From: Calycina herbarum
Taxonomy: Eukaryota; Ascomycota; Leotiomycetes; Helotiales; Pezizellaceae
Assembly: GCA_001414485.1 (NCBI GenBank)
Contig: LLEY01000162.1
Span: 1-64,000, forward strand
Reading direction: 5' to 3'
DNA: 64,000 bases
Shown here: positions 1 to 11,928 of the stretch, piece by piece
How positions within the stretch are numbered: the first letter of the stretch is position 1
How the letters are laid out: every line of letters starts with the position of its first letter
Made by a program: the position numbers and the translations under genes
Notes under the pieces: model-generated
Databases searched by the model: none
Told to the model about the DNA's origin: nothing
The model's input: only the letters and a program-made list of their open reading frames with translations

Positions 1-3000
1 CCCCCCCCCCTTCCCTCCCCCACGGAGGAATGGCTGATCGAGAAGGCTCTAGAAGACTTGTGGATGAGAGAGTGTTTTTTGAGGATAGTAGGGATTTCAT
101 TTTGATATATGAAGCGAATGAAATTGTTGGGTTTTCACTGCAGTGCCGCTCTTTTCAGTTTCCTCATGCGTTTCCTCGTTGGATTCGGTCCTGGGAGGAC
201 AATACCATCCATTGACCTTGTTGTGGCTAACAGGGTGGGGCTCTCTTGAATATCAAATCTTTGTTTTGTCTGCCTTCGGTGCCGTCCAAGTTGTTTTTAA
301 GTCAGGCTGGGGTTGAGCATAGAAGGAAGGACTTGAGAAATGGGGTTGGTCACTCACACCAAACTTCAGTCAGTGTCTTTTGTCTGAGGGATTTCTGCTT
401 GACAAAGATTTGTCCAAGTAGTTCGGCAATGGGTACTTAGTATTTACCTACCAGCCAGAAATGTCAGTTCATCCAATCTTCTATATGAACTTGTTTCCTG
501 TTATTTCGTTTCAAAGACTCCACTTATTCCTTCCAAGGGAGGAGGAAACAAAGTACACGTGCACTTCCATGATCACCTAGCCAATAGCGTTGGATTCGGA
601 AAGAGAAGGTGAAGTGAGAGACGTTGGAGAACGCATTCATGGGAAGCAGGAATTTTTATTTTTGGAATTTGAGTATATGAGGGTTTTGCTGTTTTACTTG
701 GAAGTCCGTGTGAACGAGAGATTAATTTTGAAGGTAGTTAGGTTTTCGACAGCAAGAAATAGGGAAGTCGGATAGGCAGTGAAGAGAGTGTTTCTTGGGA
801 TTGTAATTGAGCTTATGTGGCGGATGAGGAGAAGTATTCAAGATGGGGAGAGTACGAAGTCGACTTTTGTAGCTAGTTACGCACATGGCTGTATTGTCTT
901 GGGTCTCGGGTATAAATGTGGCCACCGTCGAGCCACTGTCACACCGAATTGTATCTTAAATTTCGAAATCTTTTGTTTGAGCTCTAAGACCGGTTTTAGG
1001 GTCCTGGTTATATACTCAAGATGATGGAATATGAGAGTTGGTCTTTGGGAATGCAAAGAGTTGATCTGGGATGGAAAATAGACTGTTGAGAAGGATGCTG
1101 TGTATTGGTAGCTTTAACCTTGCCACTTGCGGCTTCATTATGGGTTGTAGGGCCTTTAGTGAGAATTTTGTTTCTCACTGAAATTCGATTGCTCGCTTAA
1201 CCCCTTTGATATGATAGATTGTCATCGGCTTAATGCAGTACACCTTCATTTCCATGAACACAAAAACGGAACTTGTATCCCTGCAAAGTGAGCACTTTTG
1301 ATATTTGAGTTTGGGATATTGACCTGGGAATATTGGCAATATATTAAGGCAGAGGAGCTCCAACCCAAAAAATTTCATATCCGGTAGCACAAAGAGTATG
1401 ACATATCATTGCCTGTGGGACTTAGATGACATATTGAAGCAGCATCAGTCTTGACCGCGATCGGAATCAAGGAATAAAGACTATCAAAGACGAGGTTGTC
1501 GGAAGAGAGTCGGTATTTGGTCTTAAAGGATGGTGAACGATAGGTTTCTTTTCGAAAATAATAAAGCTATCGACAGTGAGAGTGCAGCGATGTTGGAGAT
1601 GTAAATGGAAGATAATGAATGTTGGGGTTGGTTTGAATTAAGGATGGTGGGAAGGGTTGGCATAGATGTGGGCATTACCTGCAATTTTTTTTGGATGTGG
1701 TGTGTTTACGAACACTGAACCACGACTGGATGTCTTCTGGTAGGTCTGAAGTTTAAGTGAAAGCATTTCGGGTCTTGTTTATTGAATACTTGGTGGTACT
1801 CAGGCCCTTGAAAGGCGAGAGAAATTAGTTTGTAAAATAGAATTGCTGAGAGCGATGATGGGCCTTAGGAGGCTCTTTAATTGTGCTCTTCTGCTTTCAT
1901 GTTAGGTCTATTGACTCCTAGGCTGCGGAAAATGCTGTAAGAGTACTAGCAAAGACTTCATGTTCTTTTACTTAAAGAATCGAATGCGAGCTAAAATCCG
2001 ACTGATGTTATTCCCTCCATTGAAGGAGATCGTCTGGGGAAATGAAAATGGGAAGCGTGGAGAACCTGGTGGGATACTACGAGATAATTCCATTTTTCCA
2101 GACTGGTTGTATTAATTGAAATTGCCATTGTACTGTCTTCGCTTTGAGGCGTGGGATAAGGTACGAAAAGGGTTTATTGAAGGTAGTGATTCTTTCGACA
2201 GTAAATTTGTTGACTATTCTACCATGCATGTTTCAAAGTGATGGTAAAGCTGGGAGTGGTCTAAGTGCTGGAGTTTTGATTATCATCTTGCCTTGCTTAG
2301 AATCTTCAGAAGTTTCACCAACCCCAGCCCCATTCGCTACCGCAGAATGCAGCTCCAATTCCTTTGGCTTCATGATTTTTGGTAGTTCTTGGACTCTGGA
2401 TTCATAGTTTTATATTTTCACAACTTTAGAGTTGGGACTGTGGAGGGTGGTTTTCAGTTGATCTTGGTATGACCAATGAGCGGGGTTTCTCGATAAGAAA
2501 TTTTGAGCTCTCTTCTCCATGGTTCAGTTTTGTATAGAGCTTGAAGAGATCTCTTGATACGGCTACTTTATTGAAAGCATCGAGTAACTCAAATAGAAAA
2601 GAGTCTTCAAAATACTCTAACACTTCAATTGAACTCACTCAAAGTTGGGCACAAGTCAAAGATCGCAAATCTATTTTCTCATATTTCCTACCAGGGATCA
2701 AAAATAACTCTTCACAGGCTGACTATTCCCAAACACGCTTTAATGAATGGGATTTATGGGGCTGGTTTTATATTTTTGTAAATCGTTGCCAACAGAAAAC
2801 CCTCATTTGAGACAAGTCAGCATTCGTCACAATCATGATAAAAGGAGAACCACCTTCAGCAACCGCCAGCACTCCGCCAAAATTACTTTTGAATTCCCGC
2901 CTAGCCCTCTTAAAAAGAAACAGAACTCCTGTGATCATACCGCCGGAACTAGATTGTCTCACAAACCCAGAATCCAATTCCAACCACTGTTCCGAAAACC

Positions 3001-4161
3001 ATCAACTCTCCAATCCGAAATATTGGTCATTTTCAACAGTAAATAATATTCCAACAGTAAGTATCTTGAACTTTTAAGTTGGGTGAAGATAGGGCACCAG
3101 AAGCTTGCTCTACGGGTTTGTTTTGAGAATCATATGGTCAGGTAAAGCCCAACAGAGAGAACGGGGAAGAGATAGAGAAACCTGTAGCCTACCGTGGTTT
3201 AGCCCTATTTTTTTTAACATTGTTCTGATATTGACATGAAGTACCCTTCAGTTCATGGGATGGTATATGGAAGTTCCGAGTGGTAGGCTATTATAGGCGA
3301 GAAAAAAGCTTGATAACAAACTGCCTCTCTAAAAATGAGTTGAGCTGATACGAAAACTTTGTGCTGAAAACAAATGATTAGAGCCATTATTTGGAATGTT
3401 CGGAATGGAAGGACTCAACTGTCATCAGCCTCACTTGAGTATTAGACGCAAAAGAGGAAAGTGTTTCGACAGTAAGATACTTATCATTCTTAAGTGTACA
3501 AAATTTATAGAGTTTTCAGCCAGGTGGCTTACTGGGGCCGCGCCCGCTGAGAGTGAGAGTGACATCGGCTCTCGTTTGAGAGATCAAGCTGACCGTAGCC
3601 ACCTGCCCATTGGCGCATATCAAGTGGAAGGGCTCTTGCAATTGGTGCTTTGTTCCGGCGAATGGCTGGATTCTGGAATGTGAGAATAACCTCGGAGACT
3701 ACATTTCCATACTGTTGAAGGAACCTCGGGGACTGAGCCCCAATTAGCGTATATTACGTCCATTTCTGAACGTGGTATGGACTGCTTGAGAGTACGGCAG
3801 TCCTCGAGTTGCTTTCCAGCGAAGAATAAGTGTGTGGGAGTATTCCACTTATTACTGTACTGTGAGACAAAGTCTTGCTAGACTTCCTTGGAGAATTTTG
3901 GACTGTATGCTCATTGTAACGAAGGTTGGTTGGTTGTGTTGACTGGTGGACGCAAGGCAGAAATGGATGTCTTAATTGCGCCTGGTGTGCGTAAAAAACC
4001 AGCATTAAAGCGATGAAGATTGTGAACTAGGTAGTGAAAGAGTGAGAGGACTTGAAAGCAACTATACTCATGAGTTTTGCTTCCAAGTGTGGAAGGAGTG
4101 TGCTCGGATGCTCGTTTGCTATCTACAAAATATTATCAGAATGACAAGATTCACAGCTCTA
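1..4161. other. Gene-poor stretch, no supported gene
   Basis: I see no gene here that I can support. Frames are short (under 100 codons) and match no family I recognise. Several copies of a short motif, TTTCGACAGTAA and variants, occur near 743, 1568, 2192 and 3464, with another near 7161. A minus-strand stretch from about 3000 down to 2238 holds three protein-like short frames and may be a decayed gene. The sequence opens with a C-run. Confidence 0.6.
2238..2983 (-). pseudogene. Possible decayed or unresolved small gene
   Basis: Three short minus-strand frames lie in succession (about 2983-2768, 2638-2426 and 2400-2238). Each has protein-like composition: the first has a hydrophobic segment followed by a basic patch (FLFKRARREFK), and the last has a Lys/Pro-rich tail. 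I could not join them with convincing splice sites, and I do not recognise the product. It may be a relic, a real small gene with introns I misplace, or chance. Confidence 0.2.
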
Positions 4162-6921
4162 TTACTTCCGGAGGATGCGCTTGAGCACCAACCACCGGCT
4201 CTCCTTCTGTCTTCTGAGAGTCCTCAATCCCCCAAGCATCTTGTGATCGGTCTCTTTTGATTTTGAATAGGCCTTTTGGAGTATAGCGTCAAGAGACAAG
4301 TCATTTACTGAAATCCCAGGTTCTGCGCCATGCTGAAGAAATTCCTTAAGTATTGATATTGGAGGCAGTGCAACACCCCAATGGATCTCATGGATGACTT
4401 CTTTCCAGACAGAGTACTTCACAGAGCTCCCATTGTGAAAATTCGGATCAATTCCTTGGCTGAGTAAGATTTGGACCATTCGAACATCTTTCTTAAACAC
4501 CGCTTCGTGGAGGAGATTATAACCGGTTCTTTGGAGTTTGTCATCGAAGGTGCTTGATGTATTTTCCTTTTTGATAGCTTCTAACCTGTGTCTCACGAAA
4601 GAATGTAACGAGTTGCGAGCCGCGTAACACAGGAAGGCATCGTTGTATACTTTTGGCCATGATTTTAGGTCCAGCCGAGATGTAGAGTTTCTCACTGCTT
4701 CAACCTTCAAGATATCCTTTAACAAACTCCGGTGTTTTGGGTCCTCGTTCTCAAAAAAACGCTTACCAATCTCTTCTAGCTCGTTGAGGACAGTGAGATG
4801 AAGTTCGTTCTCTGAGTCCTGGAAGCAGAAAGAGAAAGTGACGCAGCTTGCGAAAGGGCCCCAGAATTCCTCTAGGCGCATTCCTTGATGTACTTCAATC
4901 TTCTTCAAATATAGAATGTACCCAGCACAGATCGCCCTGTTGATATCAAAGTCATTTGATGACCAAAATTGGATTGTATGTACGATTCTTTCGCTGTTGA
5001 AAAAGTCCTTTACGGTTCTGTGTAGATATTGTATCGTAGCATTCCCTCGCTTTGACCGATGATCTGGCGCCTCAAGAAGTCCTTTACAGCGGCTGTTTAG
5101 GCGGCGTCGCATAGTGTCGCCTAGGTATCTTCGCTCGACTTCAAACATAGGTTTAGTTTCCGAAGCTATCGCCTTATCGTAGCCATCTTCTATAAATGAG
5201 AAGGTAAGCAGGGAAAGAGGGGGCAAGGAGCTTGACGTCGAAATGGTGTGAACAACCTGGAAGTACTTGGCAGCTTCGTTCCTGTACTTTGGCTCTATTC
5301 CATCCATAATCTTGTGGAAAAGGTCTTCGAGACCAGATGGTAGGTGGGTCAACCTTTCTTGCAAGTCCAAGATCCTGTCACCATCTCGGAGGCCCTCAAG
5401 TAAAGAGTCTGTAACCAGAGATACCCATAGGAAAATACCTTGAGCCTTTTCTGTGACCTCAAGGACTAGATTTTCCGCTTCCTTGGTAGCTATGGTTCGA
5501 AGCTGCCGGAAGCTGTGGTTAACCCCAAGCGTTCCAAGAACAAAACAATGGATATCGGGAGCTGTAAGATCTTCTAAACGAAGAGAAGGACACCGGAAGG
5601 CTTCTTCGAATACTAGCCAAGGCCGGCTTGCAACGCACATTTTGACATTTGGGTTAGACGAGGCAGCATTGACAAGAAAGTCCGTAAGCTGCGATTGATC
5701 ACCACCAAACTCGTCAACGCCATCAATGAAGAAGAAGAAACTTTTGTCGCCACTTGATAAAAGGATTGAGAACGCCCGGCGTAACTCGGAGAGAGACCAT
5801 GGGCATATATCGCGACCAAAGTGCTGAATATATTTCCATCTTTCAGGAAACAATTGTGGAAGAAGGTCGTTACACTGACGAATGATTTGGTATAGAAGGT
5901 TTCGGAAAAGAGCAATTTCTGACATTTCCATTTCGCTTCCAGAATTCCAAAAAAAGAAGCCAGCGGAAATTAGCTTCCGATTTCTGGCCCATTTCTTTAG
6001 ATGATCATGAGTTTGTGAGTTAGTACCCAGGTACTTCATCAAAGTAGACTTGCCAGATCCAGGCTTTCCGGTGATCCAATATAGCGGGCCGTCGCTCTGC
6101 AACCATTGTGTATAACTGCTCCATGTATGTATGGCCCTTGAATTCCCCAAAGCTGTTTTGTTGCATGGCACTTCATTTGTTCCGGAATTCTCTGGGTTTG
6201 AGGGAGGTTGATTGTCGTCAAAAATCCACTCATAGGTTGTAGCATAGGCAATAGGAACACGATCCACTCGCTCGTCCATGCTTGAATATTTCAACATCTC
6301 AATCAGTTCTAGCCTCAGATTACTGCTTCTTTGGTCGTTTGAACCACTGGATCACTGGACAGATAATCTTTGTTCTTTCTGCGAGTTACTGTCAGGTGAT
6401 AGCAGGGTTTCCATAAATCGCATTTGCCATTGCTGCGTCTCTCGCATATATAATGCGTGGTGCTTCAGAGTATCTTCAACAGCCGCCAGATTACTGCGGA
6501 GGCAAGCCAACAGCGCCGTGTTGATTTGGCTGCGAAATCGGTCCAGTCGTTGTGCAAGAGCGTCAATCTTCCCTTCCTCCCAGATACTTGCTAGAGCATG
6601 CCGAAAAGAATTCCATTTATTATGCAGCTTGTGAGATTTCAGACCCTCAATGGACCCCAAAAGTTCTTGAGTGACGTCTTGACAGCCGTGGCAGAGTGCC
6701 TGCAGCTCTCTTTCCGATGAACTAGTCCCGCCCATGCTGTCATAAAATCCATAACTAAAGGTGCGGAGGCTTAGCGTGATGGCTTCGAGCTCCGCATTCT
6801 GCACGAGTGAGCCATCTGTTGAAGCTGATAACTTTCGTGTTTTGGTGATTAGATCGCTTGCGAAGGTAACAAATTGAACAATGTTCGCGGCAAGACCTAA
6901 GGCTGAGAGCGGATCAGCCAT
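4162..6921 (-). CDS. STAND/NLR-like NTPase: HeLo-like N-domain, NACHT, ankyrin repeats
   Basis: Predicted intracellular STAND receptor; fungal members are implicated in non-self recognition and programmed cell death. The start at 6921 gives MADPLSALGLAANIVQF, the usual opening of the fungal STAND N-terminal domain (HeLo-like), about residues 1-180. Next come a Walker A P-loop (GKPGSGKST, about residue 255), a Walker B-like FFFFIDGVDEF (about 371), the sensor-like CVASRPW, and the GIFLWVSLV segment typical of fungal NACHT proteins. The C-terminus has at least one clear ankyrin repeat (NLLHEAVFKKDVRMVQILL, about 770-795). The two halves share a frame but are separated by TGA at 6352-6354. An 81-nt intron (6309-6389, GTAACT...CTAG) removes it in frame, giving exons 6921-6390 and 6308-4162 and 892 aa. 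Its branch site is weak, so a nonsense mutation is the alternative. The family call is firm; the splice is inferred. Confidence 0.82.
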
Positions 6922-7850
6922 AGTTACAAAAACAGACTAAAAGATGCGGAAAAGGTGGGATAATTGATGTGTACGAAAAAGATGTTGAGTTGCTGAGCCT
7001 TTTAATTCAGTTGCATGGCTTCCGGTTGGGCTTCGAAATCAGCCTCGCGGTGCGCCTCATCCCAATTTGTACCACACTCCGGCCTGGGCCTGCCTATCAA
7101 AAACCGAGAATTCGTTTAATGGTACTGAAGATCCTGGAAATTTTCGAGGGTGAAAAATATTTCGACAATAAGATCTTCTCAAATCATGAGTGTGACAGAG
7201 CTCGATAAACTGGTGAAAGACTCCAGATCGAGCATTTTGTTGTCGAGTGAAGCACACAAAAGAGCGGATGTGAAAGTGGAAGAAGAGATAGTAGTACGGA
7301 ACGCAGCGATGATTTGGAAAGCTAGGAAATTGATATATAGACCTAAAATCTGTCTTTTCATTGCAGCCACTATATATCAGTGTAAATTCTAGGTGATGCC
7401 TGGCAAATGAGAATAGAGCCTATTCTAAAATTGACTTACCATGATTGTCATAGAAAAATGGGACTTCGCGTGTAAGCTTTGGTCATTTCTCCCCCCTCCT
7501 CAAAAGTATTGTCCTAGAAGGTTTAAAAGAATTAGCAATGCAAACCTCTCATTCTTTCAAACCATCTCAGAATTTTTTTATAATTTTCCTAGAATGTTTC
7601 GCAGATTATTCGTGGCAGCATGTAGAGAAAATTCTGTTCATTGGTATTCTTTTGAGAATTTGCTGAAGTGAGCCGGCATGGAAAAGGGCAGGACAGCAAG
7701 AGAATCCCCTCTAATATCTTGTGTGAGAAGGATAAATTTACTTATCTGCGGGGCTCTCTGAAGTCCATTTATGACTCCAAATATCCCCCTCAACCCGTCA
7801 TCATCCATCACCACCCACACACCACATTTGTACCACATCTATCCAGCCAT
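6922..7850. other. Intergenic, no gene seen
   Basis: This is the promoter side of the STAND gene and the 3' side of RPC25. Only short frames are present. One more copy of the TTTCGACA-type motif lies at about 7160-7172. Confidence 0.6.
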
Positions 7851-8829
7851 TTACTGATCCTCTTCGTCTCCCCCATCCCACCACAAACATGGTCCCATAC
7901 CAGAATCCTCCATCGAAGCAATAATTCCATAAGGACTCTTCTTGGGAATTTCCTCGCCATTTTCTCCACCTGTGGCTTTGGTAGGTGCTTGATCATGCCA
8001 AACTTCCTTGATGACGCGGAAGCGGACTGTTTCGTGGTTATCGTAGTAGAGGATTGAGTCTTCTGTGTTCCAGGTGTATATTTGTTCTGCTACGTTACTA
8101 GAAAGAGTACATTAGTATGGGGGGTGTTAAAGACAGACAGGTGGACAATTTGAAGGCGCGGGGAGGAGATCTAGGAATTGGAAAGGGAATGAGGGCGGCT
8201 TACAATGATGCGCCTTCTGGGAGGTTTTCTGCTGGGACTAAGATATCTTTGAAGAAGTCTGTGTGAACTAGGATTTTGTTAGTTGGGCTCTTTATGGGTT
8301 ATTCTTTTCACGGTGGAGGGCAGAGGGAGAATGAAAGACAAGACATACTGCGGATACCATCCTTGCTTGCGCTGCTAATTTTCCCTAGCATTACTTCATG
8401 TTTGAAGGGGCGGAAGACCACCAAGCGGAATTCAACTGAAAAACAATGTTAGCACTTATTTGAATTCAACCAAGGTAGAGGCTAGAAAGGTGAAAATGTA
8501 GCACAGAGAACATTGGTCTGTGATCACCACCCACTCCAATCCCACCCAGAAAGAGCGAAACATACCATTAACATTGACAAGTCCAGTACCATGACCAATC
8601 AACCCTTCTGAGGAAGACAGAAGATCATACAGGCATATGCAGAGCCCTATCTTCTGTATGACTTTATTCGCAAACTTCTCATTGATGTTGTCTTCTATCG
8701 CCTGAGACGCATGCTTATCAAAATCCTTTGGCTCAATTTGGACCAGGTCTGCGAGCTTGGTCTAGCAATATGTCAGTGTCAAAAGTCAGAAAAAGGTACC
8801 GCCACACTTGGACTCACAAGAATGAACAT
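7851..8829 (-). CDS. RPC25: RNA polymerase III subunit RPC8/Rpc25
   Basis: Subunit of the Pol III stalk (Rpc25-Rpc17), which acts in initiation of tRNA and 5S rRNA transcription in the nucleus. I built five exons: 8829-8818, 8761-8566, 8435-8349, 8267-8204 and 8097-7851. They total 606 nt, or 201 aa with TAA at 7851-7853, close to the yeast length. Introns are 56, 130, 81 and 106 nt, with GTGAGT, GTATGT, GTATGT and GTAAGC donors. Family hallmarks are the start MFILTKLADLV, the Rpb7-type N-domain (NKVIQKIGLCICLYD), FRLVVFRPFKHEVMLGKI, the OB-fold part (DFFKDILVP, then ETVRFRV), and a tail YGIIASMEDSGMGP ending in a Trp pair and acidic residues. The first exon is only 12 nt and codes MFIL. The gene is divergent from the downstream plus-strand gene. 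No single reading frame shows it, so frame-based gene finding would miss it. Confidence 0.93.
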
Positions 8830-9740
8830 TTTGTTCTTTTTCTGCAACCTCCAAGGGCTGTAAGTAGGATCCAAAGCTTTAAGAGATTTCTCCGTGAATG
8901 GTGAGCAAGAACTTAAAGTAGCCTTCTACTTCTGCCCAAAGTAAAGGCGGTGGTAACGCTAGTGGCTCTGAGCAACTAGCCTTGCTGCCTTAAAAGGCGG
9001 CTATTTCAATTCCTTCTCCAAGTCAATACTTTCTCACTCCTACAACTTCCCACCTCAGCACAACCAAACACCAGTTTTGCAGTTTTCCTTCAACCTTTGT
9101 CTTCCAGACCGTCGATATAGAGATCTTGATCCACTACATGCACAGTTGCACAGAGGAAAGTTTTCCTCCAGTGGCCTCCAGAAAGCTCTGATAGCTGCGG
9201 CAATATCCCCATTCACCAGAAGCGCGTCACAAAGATCTTGGTCGCCCAAAAAGCAAGGCTTTTAGGGAAAGACCTTCAACTTCACTGAATTTTTGCACCG
9301 CGAGTCGCAAACACGCTTCTAGGACCTTAAATATCCCACAGCTTTCGAGTCGGAAATCTTGAACTCGGAATCTCGATTGTTATCCAAGTCGAAAAGTTCG
9401 CGTTGTCTTCTGCAAATTCTCGACTCGCGAAGTCACACTTAATTCCACCAGTTCTTTGCCGGTCTCAGCCTAAGGCCAATCAATATGCCGGGTATGCGCT
9501 CCACCCTAAGCTCCTTGGACCTGGAAGCTCAGGTTCCTCACTTCTTCCCAATATTTCCATCGCCCTTACCCTCTTCAATCAGGATATTCATTAACACACT
9601 CTTTGCTTTTCATTACAGACTTTAGCGCTCAGTACAAACACCTCAGCAAGAGGCATACCACACCCCAGAAATCGATCCCAATACAACCTGCGAGCCATCG
9701 ATCGAGAACTGCTTCTGTTCAGCCGCAACAGTTTCACAAG
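8830..9740. promoter_or_regulatory. Shared divergent promoter region (RPC25 / NUFIP1-like)
   Basis: About 0.9 kb separates the two divergent start codons. A likely acceptor, CTTTGCTTTTCATTACAG, ends at 9618 upstream of the NUFIP1-like start, suggesting that gene has an intron in its 5' UTR. No core promoter element is unambiguous. Confidence 0.5.
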
Positions 9741-11928
9741 ATGTCGGGAGGCCAGCAATACACCTTCCCACCACCGCCTCCTCCTCCAGGTCCTCCTCCT
9801 CCGAATCAGCAGCCTCAGCAGCATCCTCAGTATGGCTATGCGCAGCCTCCACAATATCAACAACCTCAACGCGGAGGTCTCGCGCCTCGAGGCGGAAGGG
9901 GTGGCAATCAAGGAGGTCGAGGTGACTTTCACGCGTCAGCACCATACGGCCATCCTCAAAATGGTTACAATGGTCCTCCACAAAGTCAAGGCCCTCCCCA
10001 GAATCATCAACAGGGTCCTCCTGCTGGATACAATGGTCCCAATGGCCCACAACAGCCAGCGCCCTACATAGGTCCTCAGGCTCCGAGTCCACAACAGCCT
10101 CCCTCTCAGCAACAGGGTGGCTACGGAGGTCCTCAATGGCAGCAGCAACAACATAACGATCAGCACTCCCAACAACATGGGCCACAGCACCATGGACCAT
10201 CGCACCATGGGCCTCAACAGCATGGTCCTCAACAGCCTCAGCACCACCAGCAGCACGGTCCCCAACAGCCTCAACACCATGGCCCTCCCCAACAGCAGCA
10301 ACACTCTCAGCCACCTCATATGCAACAACACCCCCCAGCTTCAGCTCCTTTGTCTGCGCAGAATTATCATCCCAATTTCGCTCCCCAAGGCTATAGTCAA
10401 CCACCACAGTATGGTCCGCAGCAAACTCCACCACAATTTCAAACTCCCCAGCAACCACCTTATGGTCACAGTGTGCCACCTAGCCAACAGGCTCCCCAGC
10501 AATGGTCTGGTCCGCCTCAGCATGGCCAACCACAATTTAACAATCGCGGCCGTGGCAATGCCGGTCGTGGAGGTTTTAATACTGGTCGTGGTGGCCATGA
10601 ACCTCCTTTGATGGGCCCCCCAATTCGAATGGGATTTGATAACGATCGAGGAAACCATATGCCTCAAGCGAGCAATGGCTTTCCCCAACCGTTCCCAAAT
10701 CAGCAAAGCCCTCCTGTTCAATTTAATCAGCCGTATCAAAATTTCCCACACCAGAATTTCGTTGGAGGACAGCGTCCACCACTTGACCCCAATCCTTTCA
10801 ATTCTGGCCCTCAGCGTGGCCGAGGAGGCAACATGAACAATTTCAGCAGAGGTGGCGGTGGTAACAGAGGACGTGGTGATTTTTCTTTTCGCGGTCGCGA
10901 TCATCGTCATTCCAATGGTCATCATGGCCAGAGAGCTCCTTCTGAAAACTTCCATAAATCTCAAAGTCAAGAGCCAAATGGCAAGAAGAAGAAGAAGCGC
11001 AGAACCAATACTCTTGGTCTCACACCAAATGGTCCTGATCGTGACGAGAGCGAGGATGAAATTGATGAAGTTGATGAAGAAGCTCGTCTTGTTACTTTGC
11101 TTGGTCCAGATACCCCACAGTACGTTTGTTTATTTTATATGATTGGAAGATTAGTTCTTCTAGTCCATGTAGCTAACATTATATAGGCTCCCGTCTGATC
11201 TTGAAGCATGGCTCGCAGAGCGCAGAACCCGATTCCCTACGAAAGCTCGTAGAGAGGCTGCTGCAGAACAGCTTCGCCAGCGTCGTGAACAAGGTCGCAA
11301 TGGCGGCGGCAAACAAGTCAAGCAAGAACGCGAGCCACAAATCAAGAAAGAAGAGGGCGAGACCAAATTTGAGCGACAACAGAGAAAAGCCGAAAAGCTC
11401 AGACTCGAACTTGAGAGACTTGAGCGCAATATGTCCGGTGCCAAACGCAAGCGTGAAAACGGCGACGAAGGCGATGATGACCGTGGACAGGTGAGCGACG
11501 ATGATTCTGATGGCTCAAGTGGTGAATCATCAGGCTCAGCACCAGAAAACATGTCATCTCGAAATGGTGGTCCTATGCGCGTCCCACCCCCACCAAAAGC
11601 ACAACTTCAGCGACATTGCAAGTATTTTTCGACCGGTGGTACCTGCGGCAAGAAGGGCAAGTGTCGTTTCGTACACGATGTCGAGGTTCGTAATCAAGCA
11701 ATGCGAGACAAGGAGGCCAATGGAGGCAAGATGACTCTTGCTCAGCGCCTTATTCTCAACGACACTGCTAAGGATGATTTGACCATTTTGAAGTCAATCA
11801 AGTACCTCAAGGAGAAGGGGTTGATGCCAGACCAGACTGCCAGTGCAAAGAGTGGCGATGATCATGGTCTTGAGTACAATGGCGAAGAAAATGGTTACAC
11901 TGAGAACTTGAATTACGGCGACAACTGA
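9741..11928 (+). CDS. NUFIP1-type CCCH zinc finger protein
   Basis: Likely nuclear RNA-associated protein. NUFIP1/Rsa1-type proteins act in box C/D snoRNP assembly, but that role is inferred here from the conserved motif alone. Exons are 9741-11119 and 11187-11928. The 67-nt intron has GTACGT, branch GCTAAC and ATATAG, and gives 706 aa. I start at 9741 (MSGGQQYTFPPPP) and not at the in-frame 9603 ATG, because 9603-9618 reads as the end of a 5' UTR intron. The N-terminal 400 residues are a Pro/Gln/His/Gly-rich disordered tract with RGG-like patches, followed by a KKKKKRR basic stretch. The NUFIP1-like core LPSDLEAWLAERRTRFPT spans the splice, then comes a charged coiled segment. A single CCCH finger (C-x8-C-x5-C-x3-H, CKYFSTGGTCGKKGKCRFVH) is at about residue 605. 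Confidence 0.88.

Noticed and set aside
9643..10479. 278-codon minus-strand frame
   Set aside because: Antisense shadow of the Pro/Gln/His-rich tract of the NUFIP1-type gene; low-complexity codons keep the opposite strand open.
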